Assembly (NCBI RefSeq): GCF_038900055.1
Contig: NZ_JBBMQM010000001.1
Location: forward strand, 1,922,001-1,986,000
Direction: 5' to 3'
From: Henriciella sp. AS95
GTDB lineage: Bacteria > Pseudomonadota > Alphaproteobacteria > Caulobacterales > Hyphomonadaceae
DNA: 64,000 nucleotides
In this document: positions 26,370 through 35,088 of the stretch, one piece after another
Layout: each line of letters starts with the position of its first letter
Numbering within the stretch: position 1 is the first letter of the stretch
Program-made: the position numbers and the translations under genes
The notes under the pieces: model-generated
Database searches by the model: none
What the model was told of the DNA's origin: nothing
Seen by the model: only the letters and a program-made list of their open reading frames with translations

Positions 26370-27162
26370 CGGGTATGCCGTAGGCCAGTGTTTCAGGGTC
26401 GAAAATCGATTGGTCCAACTGCGGAACGTGGTGCATGCCGGTGAAGCTCACCGCCGTTGAGTGTCCGGTCTGCTGGTTGGTGGCCGTGAAGGCGAGCGCT
26501 GTGTGAACGCCGCCAATGATCTCGATTTCCAGAACTTCGACGCGCTTCAGGGGCTCGCCATCTGTGTCGGTATAATCAATCCAGACCGGAAAAGCGGTCT
26601 CCAAGTCGATCCCGGCGCGAAAGCTCCCATAGCCCATCTCCGCTCCAATTTCCGGTGTGCGGGCCTGCCCGGTCAGGATGGGCAAGGAGCCATTCTCTGC
26701 GTCATGAGCCTCGATGGCGAAATCCCAGTCATCGAGACCGAATTTGAAGTTGTCCTTGATGTCGCCATAGGTGAGATCGGTCCCGAGAAAATAATCGCCC
26801 CGATCAGATGCGGGCAGCCGCCGGACCCGGTCCGTGGCAGGAAGGTAGAGCCAGTTCTCATCCTCGGCCGCGGCGTGATTGAAGCTGAGAAATGCCGTGT
26901 CTTCAATCATGGCGGGTTCGGTGAAATAGATCGCGATCCGTTCGGTGTCGTCCTTTTCGGAATGGATCATTAGCGCTTCGCGCTCACGTACGCGCGATGA
27001 GCTGTTTTCCAGGCGGAAATGCATGGTCCCGACCCGGCCTTCATTCGCTGCGCGCTCGGCAACGAGCTTGGCAAGGTCGTTTGCGTTGATGGGCTCCTGC
27101 GCGCCTGCCAGACCTGGGGTCAACCAGACCAGGCAAAGAGCGATAGCATTACGCGACAACAT
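26356..27162 (-). CDS. LolA-like outer-membrane lipoprotein-sorting protein
   Basis: This 268-residue periplasmic protein has a signal peptide (cleavage near AGAQ-E) and a LolA-like half-barrel (about 60-265): ENWLYLPATDRVRRLPASDRG and GTDLTYGDIKDNFKF are typical of the LolA_like family found beside MMPL exporters. It is likely a periplasmic carrier of a hydrophobic ligand rather than the housekeeping LolA. It overlaps the exporter gene upstream by 14 bases. Confidence 0.85.
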   Translation of the reverse strand: MLSRNAIALCLVWLTPGLAGAQEPINANDLAKLVAERAANEGRVGTMHFRLENSSSRVREREALMIHSEKDDTERIAIYFTEPAMIEDTAFLSFNHAAAEDENWLYLPATDRVRRLPASDRGDYFLGTDLTYGDIKDNFKFGLDDWDFAIEAHDAENGSLPILTGQARTPEIGAEMGYGSFRAGIDLETAFPVWIDYTDTDGEPLKRVEVLEIEIIGGVHTALAFTATNQQTGHSTAVSFTGMHHVPQLDQSIFDPETLAYGIPDVDG

Positions 27163-29515
27163 GGGTTTTACCTCCCTCTGTGACTTTGGCGCCGATTGAC
27201 CAGATCGCTGGAACGATCACGAGCGCGCCGACCAGCGACCCGATCGCGCCGACAGACACGAGAAAGCCAAACCAGCGCAGGGGCGGGGCAGACGATATAC
27301 AGATAACGGCCAGCGCCACGCCGAGGGCGATGGCAGAGTAGAAGCAGGCGCGAGCGACAATATCGTATCCGCCGCGAAAGGCGTTGATCCCAAACGCCCC
27401 CGCCTCGTGCTGCCTTTTCACGAGCGAAATGAGATGAATGCCGAAATCGATGCCAAGGCCCGTCGCAATCGCCGCAGTCATGGACGTCGCAGGCGCGATA
27501 TCGATCCCGAAGAGGCCCATCGTTGCATAGACGCTCACAATGCCAACGAGAACCGGCACCATCGAAAGCGCCGCATACTTCAAAGACCTGAATACGAGGA
27601 CGGTCGAAAGGAAGACGAGCGCGATGGCAAGTCCCAGGCCACGGAAATGGTTCTGCGCGAGCAGCGACATCCAGCCATCGTTCACAGCGACCCGGCCGCT
27701 GATATCCGCGGTCAGTCCGCTCTCGGCTTGCCACGCTGACAGGATGTCCTCAACCTGATCGACAACCGGAAGCGTCTGGCGATAATTGTCTGTATCTAGC
27801 TGCGCGCGGATGAGCGCCCGCGAATGATCAAAATCGATCTCTTTCTTGAAGTCCTCCGGCGGGGCCGACGCTTCGTATAGAAACATGTACTGGCCTGGTG
27901 CGCGAGCCGCATCGGGAAGGCTCCCGGCCGGCGCGCCGGTCAGCACCTGATGCATCAGCGAGATATATTCATCGATGCCACTGACTTTTGCGACACGCGG
28001 CAAACCTCCGATCTGTGCGCGCAGGCCCTGGATGTCTACCAGGGCTTTTGGAGTCATCAGTCCGCCGGCCGTTTCGGACGACACGACAACGTCCAGAAAA
28101 TTCACGCCCCCCAATCTTGTATTGATCTCCTGATCGGCTTGGCGAACGGGATCGGCGGCGGTGAAGTAGCGTTGGCGTTCGTAATCGAACTCGGCCTGGA
28201 GCGCGAAGCTTGCGAGCAGGCTGACCAGTACGAGGACGGCGGCAAGCGCGCGCATCGGTTTCTTGAAAACCGCTATCGTGATGGCGCCCACCATCGCGTC
28301 GACGCGGTTCTTCCTGGCTTCCTTGTTTAGAGCCTTCTGGGAGGGGCGCAGATCGGTGAGGATCAGTATGGACGGCAACAGCACGAGGCTGAGCAACCAG
28401 GCGGCGGCAACGCCGAGCGCTGCAAACAAGCCGAATTCGCTGATCGGTTTCATCGCAGCGCCGAATGACAGCCCGATGAAAGCAGCGATGGTCGTGACAC
28501 TCGTAAGCGTGACCGGAAGCTTTGCTTTGTCGAGCGCGAACCGTGTGGCCTGTAGAGCGCTGAGCTCGACGTCCTCTCTGCGTGCACGAAGATAATAGGT
28601 CGAGATATGGAGCGAGTCAGCGACGCCAATGGCCATGATGACCACGGGAAGCGCCGTCGTAATCAGATAATAGTGCGACCCAAGCCATCCCATCATGCCG
28701 ATTGCCATCGCAGCCGATCCGGCGATAACCAGAAAGGGGCCGAAGGCGGCCGCTGGACTCCGCAAGGCCAGAAACAGAATGAGCAGCACCGTCACGACCG
28801 CTGCCGGAACGAAGATTTTGGTGTCGTGATCAACCATCTCAGAGAGGCGCGCATTCATGGCCGCCACTCCGGCGATCTGCACGTCGAACAACCCGGATGC
28901 GCTTTCATTTGCCAGCACCGAAATTGCTTCGACGGTCGCCAGCGCCTTGTTCGGATCTTCGACCGGTACAATGACACTAATCAAGCGCTCATCTTCCGAC
29001 GCCAGAAGGCCCGCCAGCATCGGCATCGACTGGAAACGCGCCCGCGCCGTTCCTGCATCGGCGTTTGAAAGCAGGCCAGCCTCGACGATCGGGTCCACAA
29101 CAAGATCACCGTCATTTCCGCTGATCGCGTTCTGGCTGGCGAGGCTGATGACGTCGTTCTTCTTCACTCCGTCAATTTGGCGAACGGCGATATCGATCTC
29201 TCGCAGCGCTGAGAGCCGAGCCGGGGTGAAAACGGTTTCACCCTCAGGAACCGTCAGACCTATGATCACGGGATCTTCAAGACCGAACAGTTGTTCTGCA
29301 ATGTCCCGGTTGATAGCGGCGGGGTGATCGCCGGGAACGAATGCATCAACTGATGGGTCTTTTTCGACCCTGATCAGACCTGCACCACAAACGAGTATCA
29401 GTAACAAACATGCCAACAAGGCGCGCCACGGCCGACGCAACAGGCTTTCCTGTAATGTCCCAAGCGGCTTCGGCGTGGTGTCTCCCCGGAAGTACACCGG
29501 CTCTGTTTCCATCAT
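27149..29515 (-). CDS. MMPL/RND-superfamily lipid exporter
   Basis: This protein of about 788 residues has two repeats of one plus five membrane helices and two periplasmic domains. AIGVADSLHISTYYL and GLGIDFGIHLISLVKR are the conserved helix-4-type motifs of the two halves. HPAAINRDIAEQLFG belongs to the first porter region. Start: the ATG at 29515 follows GGGGAAG, while an in-frame ATG 45 bases upstream has no site. It is first in a three-gene overlapping operon with the LolA-like protein and barrel. Relatives move lipids or hydrophobic molecules. Confidence 0.9.
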   Translation of the reverse strand: MMETEPVYFRGDTTPKPLGTLQESLLRRPWRALLACLLLILVCGAGLIRVEKDPSVDAFVPGDHPAAINRDIAEQLFGLEDPVIIGLTVPEGETVFTPARLSALREIDIAVRQIDGVKKNDVISLASQNAISGNDGDLVVDPIVEAGLLSNADAGTARARFQSMPMLAGLLASEDERLISVIVPVEDPNKALATVEAISVLANESASGLFDVQIAGVAAMNARLSEMVDHDTKIFVPAAVVTVLLILFLALRSPAAAFGPFLVIAGSAAMAIGMMGWLGSHYYLITTALPVVIMAIGVADSLHISTYYLRARREDVELSALQATRFALDKAKLPVTLTSVTTIAAFIGLSFGAAMKPISEFGLFAALGVAAAWLLSLVLLPSILILTDLRPSQKALNKEARKNRVDAMVGAITIAVFKKPMRALAAVLVLVSLLASFALQAEFDYERQRYFTAADPVRQADQEINTRLGGVNFLDVVVSSETAGGLMTPKALVDIQGLRAQIGGLPRVAKVSGIDEYISLMHQVLTGAPAGSLPDAARAPGQYMFLYEASAPPEDFKKEIDFDHSRALIRAQLDTDNYRQTLPVVDQVEDILSAWQAESGLTADISGRVAVNDGWMSLLAQNHFRGLGLAIALVFLSTVLVFRSLKYAALSMVPVLVGIVSVYATMGLFGIDIAPATSMTAAIATGLGIDFGIHLISLVKRQHEAGAFGINAFRGGYDIVARACFYSAIALGVALAVICISSAPPLRWFGFLVSVGAIGSLVGALVIVPAIWSIGAKVTEGGKTHVVA

Positions 29516-29657
29516 CTCGTTTCTTCCCCTCTGGCGCGTCCCCCACGCCTGCGGCTTCATGGGGCTTAACGAGAAAGGGGCGGAGAACCGGACAACTTGT
29601 TTTGCAACTTTCTTGAACTTTTCTGCGGAGTGCGCCTTGCTAGGGGGAAATTCCAGA

Positions 29658-30236
29658 ATGGATTCCTTTATGAACGGCGAGAATGAGACGGGCGCGACGG
29701 GCTATAGCGATGAAGAACGAAAGATCGCCGGAGGCTTTATCGAACTTGCCTATGAGCCTTTGCTGGAACTGGCCCGAAACCGGCGCCGCCGCGCTGGATT
29801 TCACGATACGATGATGACTGAGGACATCTTGCATGAGAGCTTCATGAAGCTGAGCGGCAAGACGGTCTGGCAATCTCCCGAACAGTTTCTGCGAACGGCA
29901 AGCCTCGCCATCCGCCAGGTCATTGTGGATCATGCCCGGCGCAACCTGACCGCGAAGCGCGGCGAGGGGAAGTCCGCCGTGGAATACATCGATGACGAGA
30001 CCGTGCTGCCGGAGTTCAGTGAAACACCCGAGCAAATTCTGATCGTCAATGATCTGCTTCAGCAATTGGAGGCGGCGCAACCTCGGCTCGCAAAGATTGT
30101 CGATGCACGGTATTTTTCCGGAATGACGGAAGCTGAAACGGCGTCTGCTTTTGGGCTTTCGGAACGCACAGTCCGGCGAGACTGGCAAGCGGCCCGCAAC
30201 TGGTTGGCCAAGATGATGCAGGCAGCAGACAGTTAG
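29658..30236 (+). CDS. ECF sigma factor, kinase-associated type
   Basis: This 192-residue sigma-70-family protein has a region 2 (ILHESFMKLSGKTVW, FLRTASLAIRQVIVDHARRN) and a region 4 helix-turn-helix (MTEAETASAFGLSERTVRRD). These resemble ECF factors encoded beside serine/threonine kinases. AGGGGGAAA lies upstream of the ATG at 29658. It runs toward a kinase gene that ends 3 bases away on the other strand and is divergent from the exporter operon. Confidence 0.9.
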   Translation: MDSFMNGENETGATGYSDEERKIAGGFIELAYEPLLELARNRRRRAGFHDTMMTEDILHESFMKLSGKTVWQSPEQFLRTASLAIRQVIVDHARRNLTAKRGEGKSAVEYIDDETVLPEFSETPEQILIVNDLLQQLEAAQPRLAKIVDARYFSGMTEAETASAFGLSERTVRRDWQAARNWLAKMMQAADS

Positions 30237-30239
30237 CTT

Positions 30240-32588
30240 CTATTCGATTCCTGCCTGAGCCAAAATCTGCAGACGGGCAGTCAGCTCTGGGCTTTGCCTG
30301 ATGATCTGCACGTCTGGCTCAAGCGTATCATAGGCGGCTTGCGCGGCCTTCTTGCCATCCAGTTGAAGGACGACCTCAATCTTCGCGAGCTTGAAGAGTT
30401 CCGCCACACGGGGAGAGGAACTCAACTTCTCCGGATCCGCCGCGACGGACGAGAGTGCGCGGCGTGCGCCTTCGTCTCCCAAATGTGCAAGGATAATGGC
30501 CCGCCTCAGTTTCATTTCTACAACTGTATCGGATTGAGGGCCGCTATAACGCTCCACGAGCGGCAGGGCCGCATCCATCTCCTGCAGCGCCTGTTCATAC
30601 TGTCCGCTTCTCAGCGCAACCTCTGCCTTGATCGCATTGGCTTCGCCAAGCTCACGGCTAGCGCCTTTCCTCTCAGCGGCCGTCCGGATGACGCGTTCGG
30701 CAAGGTCTCCGGCGCGCTCAACGTCCCTTGTGTGCCAGAGCTCGAACAAGGCAAGGCTGATGAGAGCTGTATCGGACCCGGCAACTTCCATCAGCGGATT
30801 AGCGTCGATGATATTCACGACGTCCCTGGTGGCCTCGTAGGCCGCATCCATATCGCCTCGCAGTTGGCGCATCTTCGAGGTCTGGCGCAAGTAGTACATC
30901 CGCAGAGGATCGACAGGTTCGCTTGCGAGGCCGGTCTGCAGGAGCGCTTCGGCGGCTCGGATGTCTGCTTCCTTTTCCGATACGATCGCGACCTGTGCCG
31001 CCGCAGAAATATGGTCTGCGGTGCCGGCGTCAAAGCTGCTGGCGTAACTGGCCTCAACCTGCCTGAGGAGGGGGAGGGCTTCCTCTTTGCGTCCCGATGA
31101 CATGTAGGCAACAGCGAGTAATTGTCGGCCATACTCTAGCAGATCGGTGGACCCGTAACCTTCCTCCAGCCAGGGTTCAAAAACCTCGATCGCGCTCACA
31201 TAGTCATTCCTGAAGAGAAAATTGCGCCCGATCGCGTAGCTGAGAAAAGCGGCGTTTCTCGGGTCACTTTCACGAAGGTCATGAGCCTGGCGCCACCGGT
31301 CCTTGAGCGTGTCGGTCTGGCGCTCGACATCGGCCTCGCCAGCAAACAGCGATTGCAGGGCGTCCGCATAGGCTGACTGTGTCTCATAAAAAAGGTCGGC
31401 ACGTTTGAGGTAGAACTGCGCCCGTCTCAGGCTCTCTTCCGACTGCGCCAGTGCCTCGTTCGCCCGCGACGCTTCAGCCGACGCTTCACTTGCAAATTTA
31501 AGACTGAAGGCAAGCCCGGCCGCAATTGCTACGAGACAAATGGCAGCCAACGTCGATGAAAGCGGGTGCCGCTGCAGGAATTTGAGGCCGGCATACCAGG
31601 TGCCACTTGTGCGAGCCGCAACGGGACGCTTCTCGAGATACGCCGATATGTCATCGCTCAATGACGCGACTGTCGAATAGCGGTCGGCTGGCTTGCTCTG
31701 AAGCGCCTTCTGAATGATCGCCGTCAGGTCCGCATTTGCCAGCGCGTCCGCATCGGCCCGCATTCCACCATCGGGCAGTCTTTCCGGCAGAGCGCCCACA
31801 AGAATTTCGTGCAACAGCACGCCCAGCGCAAAGATGTCGGTCTGGACCGAGACGGGCTCACCCTTCAACTGTTCCGGGGCGGCCGTCGCAAGTGTGAGCG
31901 CCCCTCGAACACCGCTGTCATCTTGTAGATCTGTAGAAATGCCAAAGTCGATAAGCCGGGGTGAACCCGTCTTGGAGATCAGGACGTTGTCGGCCTTGAT
32001 ATCACGATGCAAAGTCAGTTTTGCATGAGCATGTGCAACAGCGTCACAGACGTCCTGGAACAGGCGGAGCCGCTGCGTCCTGTCCGGGTGCTCGCTGCTG
32101 ACATATTGCGAAATGGGCCGCCCATCGACGTATTCCATGGCCATGTAGGGACGACCATCTTCTGTCGTTCCGCCATCAATGATGCGGGCAATGCCTGGAT
32201 GCTCCATTAGAGCAAGACGCCTGCGCTCATCCTCGAAACGATTGCCTCGCTGCGGACTGATGCCTTGAATGACCTTCAGGGCAACGGTCTGGTCATACAG
32301 CCCGTCGGCGCGGTGAGCGCGGTAGACATCTCCCATACCGCCGCGGCCGATATGGCCGTCAATCTTCCACGGACCAATGCGTGCGCCTTCCTGAAGAGGC
32401 GGCGACCAGGGATCGGCTTGTCCGGCTGATGTGGCCAGCAAATCGTCGGCAGGGCTGGTCAGCCGTAAAAGCCGCTCAACGACCTCTGCATCATCCGATG
32501 TCGAGATCGTTTGAAGAAAGTCCGACAGTCGTCCTTCCTCAAGCGTACGCCCGTGCTCAACTTTCGCGACAATTTTTGCCCAATCCAA
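30240..32588 (-). CDS. membrane Ser/Thr protein kinase with TPR-like C-terminus
   Basis: This 782-residue protein has a kinase domain at about 75-320: glycine loop GRGGMGDVYR (81-90), VALK (Lys105), HRDIKADN (194-201), DFG (214-216) and APE (237-239), so it should be active. One membrane helix follows (about 344-365), then about 400 residues of helical TPR-like repeats that would lie in the periplasm. The layout is that of PknB-like kinases paired with ECF factors; it may phosphorylate or sense for the sigma factor next door. Confidence 0.92.
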   Translation of the reverse strand: MDWAKIVAKVEHGRTLEEGRLSDFLQTISTSDDAEVVERLLRLTSPADDLLATSAGQADPWSPPLQEGARIGPWKIDGHIGRGGMGDVYRAHRADGLYDQTVALKVIQGISPQRGNRFEDERRRLALMEHPGIARIIDGGTTEDGRPYMAMEYVDGRPISQYVSSEHPDRTQRLRLFQDVCDAVAHAHAKLTLHRDIKADNVLISKTGSPRLIDFGISTDLQDDSGVRGALTLATAAPEQLKGEPVSVQTDIFALGVLLHEILVGALPERLPDGGMRADADALANADLTAIIQKALQSKPADRYSTVASLSDDISAYLEKRPVAARTSGTWYAGLKFLQRHPLSSTLAAICLVAIAAGLAFSLKFASEASAEASRANEALAQSEESLRRAQFYLKRADLFYETQSAYADALQSLFAGEADVERQTDTLKDRWRQAHDLRESDPRNAAFLSYAIGRNFLFRNDYVSAIEVFEPWLEEGYGSTDLLEYGRQLLAVAYMSSGRKEEALPLLRQVEASYASSFDAGTADHISAAAQVAIVSEKEADIRAAEALLQTGLASEPVDPLRMYYLRQTSKMRQLRGDMDAAYEATRDVVNIIDANPLMEVAGSDTALISLALFELWHTRDVERAGDLAERVIRTAAERKGASRELGEANAIKAEVALRSGQYEQALQEMDAALPLVERYSGPQSDTVVEMKLRRAIILAHLGDEGARRALSSVAADPEKLSSSPRVAELFKLAKIEVVLQLDGKKAAQAAYDTLEPDVQIIRQSPELTARLQILAQAGIE

Positions 32589-33012
32589 TATCGCCCCTCC
32601 AGATTGCGATTGGCCCTCGCATTCCAGTTAAATGCTAGATCATCACCATCCGGACAGGCAATGAGATATAGTCATCGGGCCCGATCCCTGTATCGGGCAC
32701 TGTCCTGCGATGCGCACGCCGGCTTGGTATCCAACGACCCTGTCCAGACGGTAGGATCTCCCTTTCAAACGGGTGAACCTCGGCCACAAGATCGGGGTGG
32801 CAAGCACTGCGTTCGGAGCACGGCTGCGCATCGCTCAACGGCCTGGATCGCGCTGGACGAAAACTTCGTGAAATAAGTTTAATAAACGCCCGAGTTTCTA
32901 ATTGACGAATGGTTAATAGTTGTTAATGTTCCCGCTGAGCGTGCAGCGATGTGGGGACATTGTCGCCTAGATGGTCTGGGTCGGGCACGCCTTAAAAAAA
33001 CGGGGACAATCA
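32589..33012. other. intergenic region upstream of the curli genes
   Basis: About 420 bases between the kinase start and csgF with no supported gene; small open frames on the minus strand (32635-32838) resemble nothing known. The right half is AT-rich and carries the probable curli promoter. Confidence 0.5.
32902..32929 (+). promoter_or_regulatory. probable promoter of the curli operon
   Basis: TTGACG (32902-32907) and TAATGT (32924-32929) are 16 bases apart in an AT-rich stretch about 85 bases before csgF. Confidence 0.4.
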
Positions 33013-33582
33013 ATGAGGGGACGCCTTTCAGCAGCATTGCTGTACACTGCAGCCGCCATGGCTGTCAGTGTTTCTGCCTCAGCACAGGAGCTTGTCTACG
33101 AGCCCATAAATCCCTCATTCGGGGGAGATAGTTTCAACTCGTCTCATCTTCTTGGCACAGCAAACGCCCAGAATGATTACAAGGACCCTGACCAGAAGAA
33201 TAACGCCGCGAGCCAGTCAGAACAATTCGTCCGCCAGCTGCAAAGCCGTCTCCTGTCCTCGCTCGCCGGAGAAGTGAATGAAGCAATATTCGGCGACAAT
33301 CCGCAGGATTCCGGCACGATCACCTTCGGCGACCAGATCATTGAGTTCTATCGAGGGCTTGATTCGGTCCAGCTCACCATTACAGACCTGACGACAGGCG
33401 CCGTAACCGAGATTGAAATTCCGCTTCTCTATGCCGGAGGCTCAACGGGTTCCTCCTCCGCTGCTGGTCCGTCCAGCCTTGGTGCAATGAGCGGTCTGTA
33501 TGGCGACGAAGGTCGGGAGTTGGGCGTAACGTCCGGGGCCTCGATTACCGGTGAGGCCGATACCGAACCGGGGATCTACTGA
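33013..33582 (+). CDS. csgF: curli assembly protein CsgF
   Basis: This 189-residue protein has a signal peptide (cleavage near ASAQ-E). The mature start ELVYEPINPSFGGDSFN and the later NAQNDYKDP match CsgF, as do FVRQLQSRLLSSL and VQLTITDLTTGAVTEIEIPL. CsgF caps the CsgG channel at the cell surface and couples secretion to nucleation. It is about 50 residues longer than the E. coli protein, mainly through a Gly/Ser-rich C-terminus. Its stop is 1 base before csgG. Confidence 0.93.
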   Translation: MRGRLSAALLYTAAAMAVSVSASAQELVYEPINPSFGGDSFNSSHLLGTANAQNDYKDPDQKNNAASQSEQFVRQLQSRLLSSLAGEVNEAIFGDNPQDSGTITFGDQIIEFYRGLDSVQLTITDLTTGAVTEIEIPLLYAGGSTGSSSAAGPSSLGAMSGLYGDEGRELGVTSGASITGEADTEPGIY

Positions 33583-33583
33583 C

Positions 33584-35041
33584 ATGTGGAAGATCCTCAA
33601 AGCATCGATTCTTGCCGGAGCCGCAGCAGCAATGCTCTCTGCTTGCACGACACCGATAGGCGCAATGCGGTCCATCGTAAACGAACCGGCCATTTCTGAA
33701 GTCGTGACTGAAACCCAATCTTCGCTTCGTGCGCTTCCGCCGCCAAGAGAGCGTGCAGCCGTTGCCGTGTACAGCTTCGAAGACCAGACGGGTCAGTTCA
33801 AGCCGACTTCAGGTGTGCAGACGCTTTCCAAGGCGGTAACCCAAGGCTCGACCTCGGTTCTCCTGAAAGCGCTACAGGACGCGGGAAACCGCTCCTGGTT
33901 CACGGTCATCGAACGCGAAAATCTCGATAACCTTTTGAAAGAACGCCAGATCATTCGGGAGATGCGCCGTCAGTATCTCGGTGAAGAAGACGTCAATGAA
34001 GCAGCCCTGCCGCCGCTTCTGTTTGCGGGCATCATCCTTGAGGGCGGCATTATCGGGTATGACTCCAACACGGTGACCGGCGGAGCCGGTGCTCGCTTTC
34101 TCGGCATCGGTGCCCATGCGAATTATCGCGAGGACAAGGTGACAGTGTATCTGCGCGCCGTCAGCGTGAAGACGGGTGAGGTCATCACCACGGTCGTGGC
34201 GTCAAAGAAGATCGCATCTGTTGGCGTTGCATCGAACGTGTTTCGCTATGTCAGCTTCAAGGAGCTGCTTGAAGTCGACACTGGTATAACAACCAATGAG
34301 CCGGATTTGCTGGCTTTGCGCCAGGCAACGGAAAAGGCAGTCGAGCTTCTCATTCTGGAGGGCGCTGACCTCGGCGTCTGGGGCTTCGCCGATCGTGTCG
34401 CTGGAGCCGACATTCTGGAACAGTATCGCGCTGAACGCGACGGCGTCTTCGACGACATGGAGTCAGCATACGCCTCGCGATCAACTGCGCCTGTCCGGCA
34501 GGCCGCCGTGTCGACGACAGCAGACCAGGAAGTCAGTGCTGCAGAAGCGGCGTTGCCCGCAGGAACTGATGCTCAGCGATCACCGCCTCAGTCTGATGTC
34601 GAAAGCAAGCCAGCGACACAATCGCCTCAGCCGTCGAGTATGCCGCTGAACAAGCCGGTCAATCACGGCAAGCGACGCGCTTCCCGAACACTTACCAATT
34701 CAGATTTCCTACCCAAAGAAGGCGTGCTGACAACAGTGTCGAACACGAAATTCCCGGTCCAGGAACAGATTACCGCGCAGACCATCTCCGCGGTACCAGC
34801 GGTCGTCATACCTGTCGCGCAAGGGGACGGCGCAGACGGGCAGACGACCGCTGACTTTTACAAAGCCGCTATTAGCAGCCTACCGGCGCTGAGCGGTTCG
34901 AGTCTTGGATGGCAGAACTGGCAACGCCGAGCGTGGCGGACATTGCCAGTCACAAGCCGAAAGGCCCATCGAAATTGGAAGGCGCATGATGCGTTGTTCA
35001 GACCCGCCCAAGGGACAGAAATTAGACTGGGCGGTTGGTGA
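33584..35041 (+). CDS. csgG: curli secretion channel CsgG with long C-terminal extension
   Basis: This 485-residue lipoprotein (lipobox LSAC) forms the nonameric outer-membrane curlin secretion pore. The core (about 20-290) has AVYSFEDQTGQFKPTSGVQT, WFTVIERENLDNLLKERQII and GIILEGGIIGYDSNTVTGGAG, all typical of CsgG. E. coli CsgG has 277 residues; here about 190 residues of Ser/Pro/Ala-rich sequence follow. The last 50 residues look out of frame (Trp/Arg-rich). Another frame from about 34876 to a TGA at 34987 reads GAERFESWMAELATPSVAD, which looks more protein-like, so a one-base deletion near 34876-34890 is possible. Confidence 0.9.
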   Translation: MWKILKASILAGAAAAMLSACTTPIGAMRSIVNEPAISEVVTETQSSLRALPPPRERAAVAVYSFEDQTGQFKPTSGVQTLSKAVTQGSTSVLLKALQDAGNRSWFTVIERENLDNLLKERQIIREMRRQYLGEEDVNEAALPPLLFAGIILEGGIIGYDSNTVTGGAGARFLGIGAHANYREDKVTVYLRAVSVKTGEVITTVVASKKIASVGVASNVFRYVSFKELLEVDTGITTNEPDLLALRQATEKAVELLILEGADLGVWGFADRVAGADILEQYRAERDGVFDDMESAYASRSTAPVRQAAVSTTADQEVSAAEAALPAGTDAQRSPPQSDVESKPATQSPQPSSMPLNKPVNHGKRRASRTLTNSDFLPKEGVLTTVSNTKFPVQEQITAQTISAVPAVVIPVAQGDGADGQTTADFYKAAISSLPALSGSSLGWQNWQRRAWRTLPVTSRKAHRNWKAHDALFRPAQGTEIRLGGW

Positions 35042-35088
35042 AGGGGGCTCGCCAATAGCGAGCAGAGCGAAGTTTAAAGGAGTAGATC

